From positions 1 to 5,903 of the forward strand of contig CAIYZZ010000276.1 of assembly GCA_903930805.1 (NCBI GenBank): DNA of 5,903 bases, in the 5' to 3' direction. The notes beneath the pieces were generated by a model. The model had not been told where the DNA came from and made no database searches. It saw only the letters and a list, made by a program, of their open reading frames with translations. Both the position numbers and the translations under genes were made by a program. Of the stretch, positions 5,195 to 5,903 are shown piece after piece (the stretch's first letter is position 1; the number at the start of each line of letters is the position of its first letter). Source of the stretch: an uncultured Rhodocyclaceae bacterium. GTDB lineage: Bacteria; Pseudomonadota; Gammaproteobacteria; Burkholderiales; Rhodocyclaceae.

Positions 5195-5533
5195 ATGAAA
5201 ACCACCATGCTGATTGCCCTGCTGACCCTGTCGGCAACCACATCCTTTGCAAATGAACAGCCCGGCGCCAACCGCGGACGTTTCGAGCAGGCTCGGACTC
5301 AGATGTTCGCGGAGTTCAAGGCCATCGAATCCACCTCACACAAAGATCGCATCCGCATCCTGCAAGAAGCGGACGCCTGCATCCAAGCAGCCGCTAACCG
5401 GGATCAATATCGTGCCTGTGAAGAGCGCGAAAAGTCGGCACGGGAACACAGCAATGCTGAAGCCAAATCCCGTCGTGAAGCATTGAGAAGTAAGGCAGAA
5501 GGGATGCGGCAGGCAATGGCGCCAAGGAATTGA
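5195..5533 (+). CDS. Small exported hypothetical protein with two cysteines
   Basis: This 112-residue protein has a clear signal peptide: MKTTMLIALLTLSATTSFA, with cleavage likely after Ala19 in the SFA-N context. The mature chain of about 93 residues is strongly charged and predicted helical. It contains EADACIQAA and YRACEE, with Cys62 and Cys75 twelve residues apart, which could form a disulphide in the periplasm or bind a metal. The C-terminal third is rich in Arg, Lys, Glu and Ala, like a helical hairpin or coiled coil. Small secreted proteins with the same Cys-x12-Cys helical pattern occur in other beta- and deltaproteobacteria, but I know of no assigned function. GGAGA at 5185-5189 lies five bases before the ATG. 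There is no sign of nif control, so it is probably unrelated to nitrogen fixation. Confidence 0.75.
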   Translation: MKTTMLIALLTLSATTSFANEQPGANRGRFEQARTQMFAEFKAIESTSHKDRIRILQEADACIQAAANRDQYRACEEREKSAREHSNAEAKSRREALRSKAEGMRQAMAPRN

Positions 5534-5896
5534 TTCAAGCACACCCTGTTCATGCCGTAACCCCTACTTATCGGCCACATGCTGGAGATGGGTATGGACT
5601 TCGTTGTCACTCTCAAGGGGTTGCGTTGCTTCCTGGGCAAGTTTTCTGATGCCTGTGCATTCATCCGTCGGCACTGGGGATCTCAAGAGACAGCAGCGGA
5701 AATGGGCGTGAGACTCTTTCCCGCCAACCGCTACCGGATGGACTGAGGGCTGGCTACCCCAATTATGCAGCTTTCCGAAGAACCGCTGCACCGTTCCCGT
5801 GCGCACCTCTAAAGAACCCCGTCAGATTGTCGTAGTCCAATCTCACCATCAGGAATATTTCGATGATAACGGCTGGGAAAAGAGAAGGGACGTGCC
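5534..5896. other. Gene-poor stretch, with a doubtful 55-codon frame
   Basis: I see no convincing gene in these 363 bases. On the plus strand an ATG at 5579 opens 55 codons ending at TGA 5744-5746, with hydrophobic MDFVVTL near the start and AFIRRHW in the middle. It has no ribosome binding site and no family I recognise; it may be a gene remnant. A minus-strand frame at 5564-5806 covers the same bases and begins only with GTG. At the very end, AGAAGGGA at 5883-5890 precedes ATG at 5897 by six bases, so a new gene may start there, but only two codons are inside the window. Confidence 0.4.
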
Positions 5897-5903
5897 ATGT
5901 TCA

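Noticed and set aside
5180..5196. TGT...ACA upstream of the small exported-protein gene as a NifA site
   Set aside because: The spacer is 11 bases instead of 10 and it overlaps the ribosome binding site and start codon.

Overview
The window is the distal part of a nitrogen-fixation (nif) gene cluster from a diazotrophic proteobacterium. The gene order nifB-fdxN-nifO, a Shethna-II-type ferredoxin and draG, together with the GC-rich coding bases, suggest a betaproteobacterium of the Rhodocyclales type (Dechloromonas/Azonexus/Azoarcus-like). The organism assignment is inferred from gene content and was not tested by any search.

Layout. Positions 1-3783 form one tightly packed plus-strand operon: the 3' end of nifB, fdxN (2[4Fe-4S] ferredoxin), nifO (ArsC-fold nitrogenase-associated protein), a flavodiiron protein (fprA type), a small [2Fe-2S] ferredoxin, an FeSII (Shethna protein II) homologue and draG. 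Gaps between genes are 1-37 bases. A SIR2-like gene lies on the minus strand and converges on draG, with their 3' ends overlapping by 28 bases. Upstream of it I read a -24/-12 (sigma-54) promoter and a NifA-type upstream activator site. From about 4732 the sequence loses nif character: a 460-base stretch with small repeats, one gene for a small exported two-cysteine protein (5195-5533), and 360 bases with no convincing gene.

How the genes work together. nifB and probably nifO serve FeMo-cofactor synthesis or molybdenum supply, and FdxN supplies electrons. The flavodiiron protein can reduce O2 to water. The [2Fe-2S] ferredoxin beside it is a plausible electron donor, because this flavodiiron protein has no rubredoxin domain. 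The FeSII homologue is the kind of protein that binds nitrogenase and shields it during O2 stress. DraG reverses ADP-ribosylation of the Fe protein. So the downstream half of the operon looks like a nitrogenase-protection and switch-on module attached to the cofactor genes.

The least explained part is the SIR2-like gene. It lies against draG, seems to be under NifA/sigma-54 control, and has lost the usual catalytic histidine of its family.
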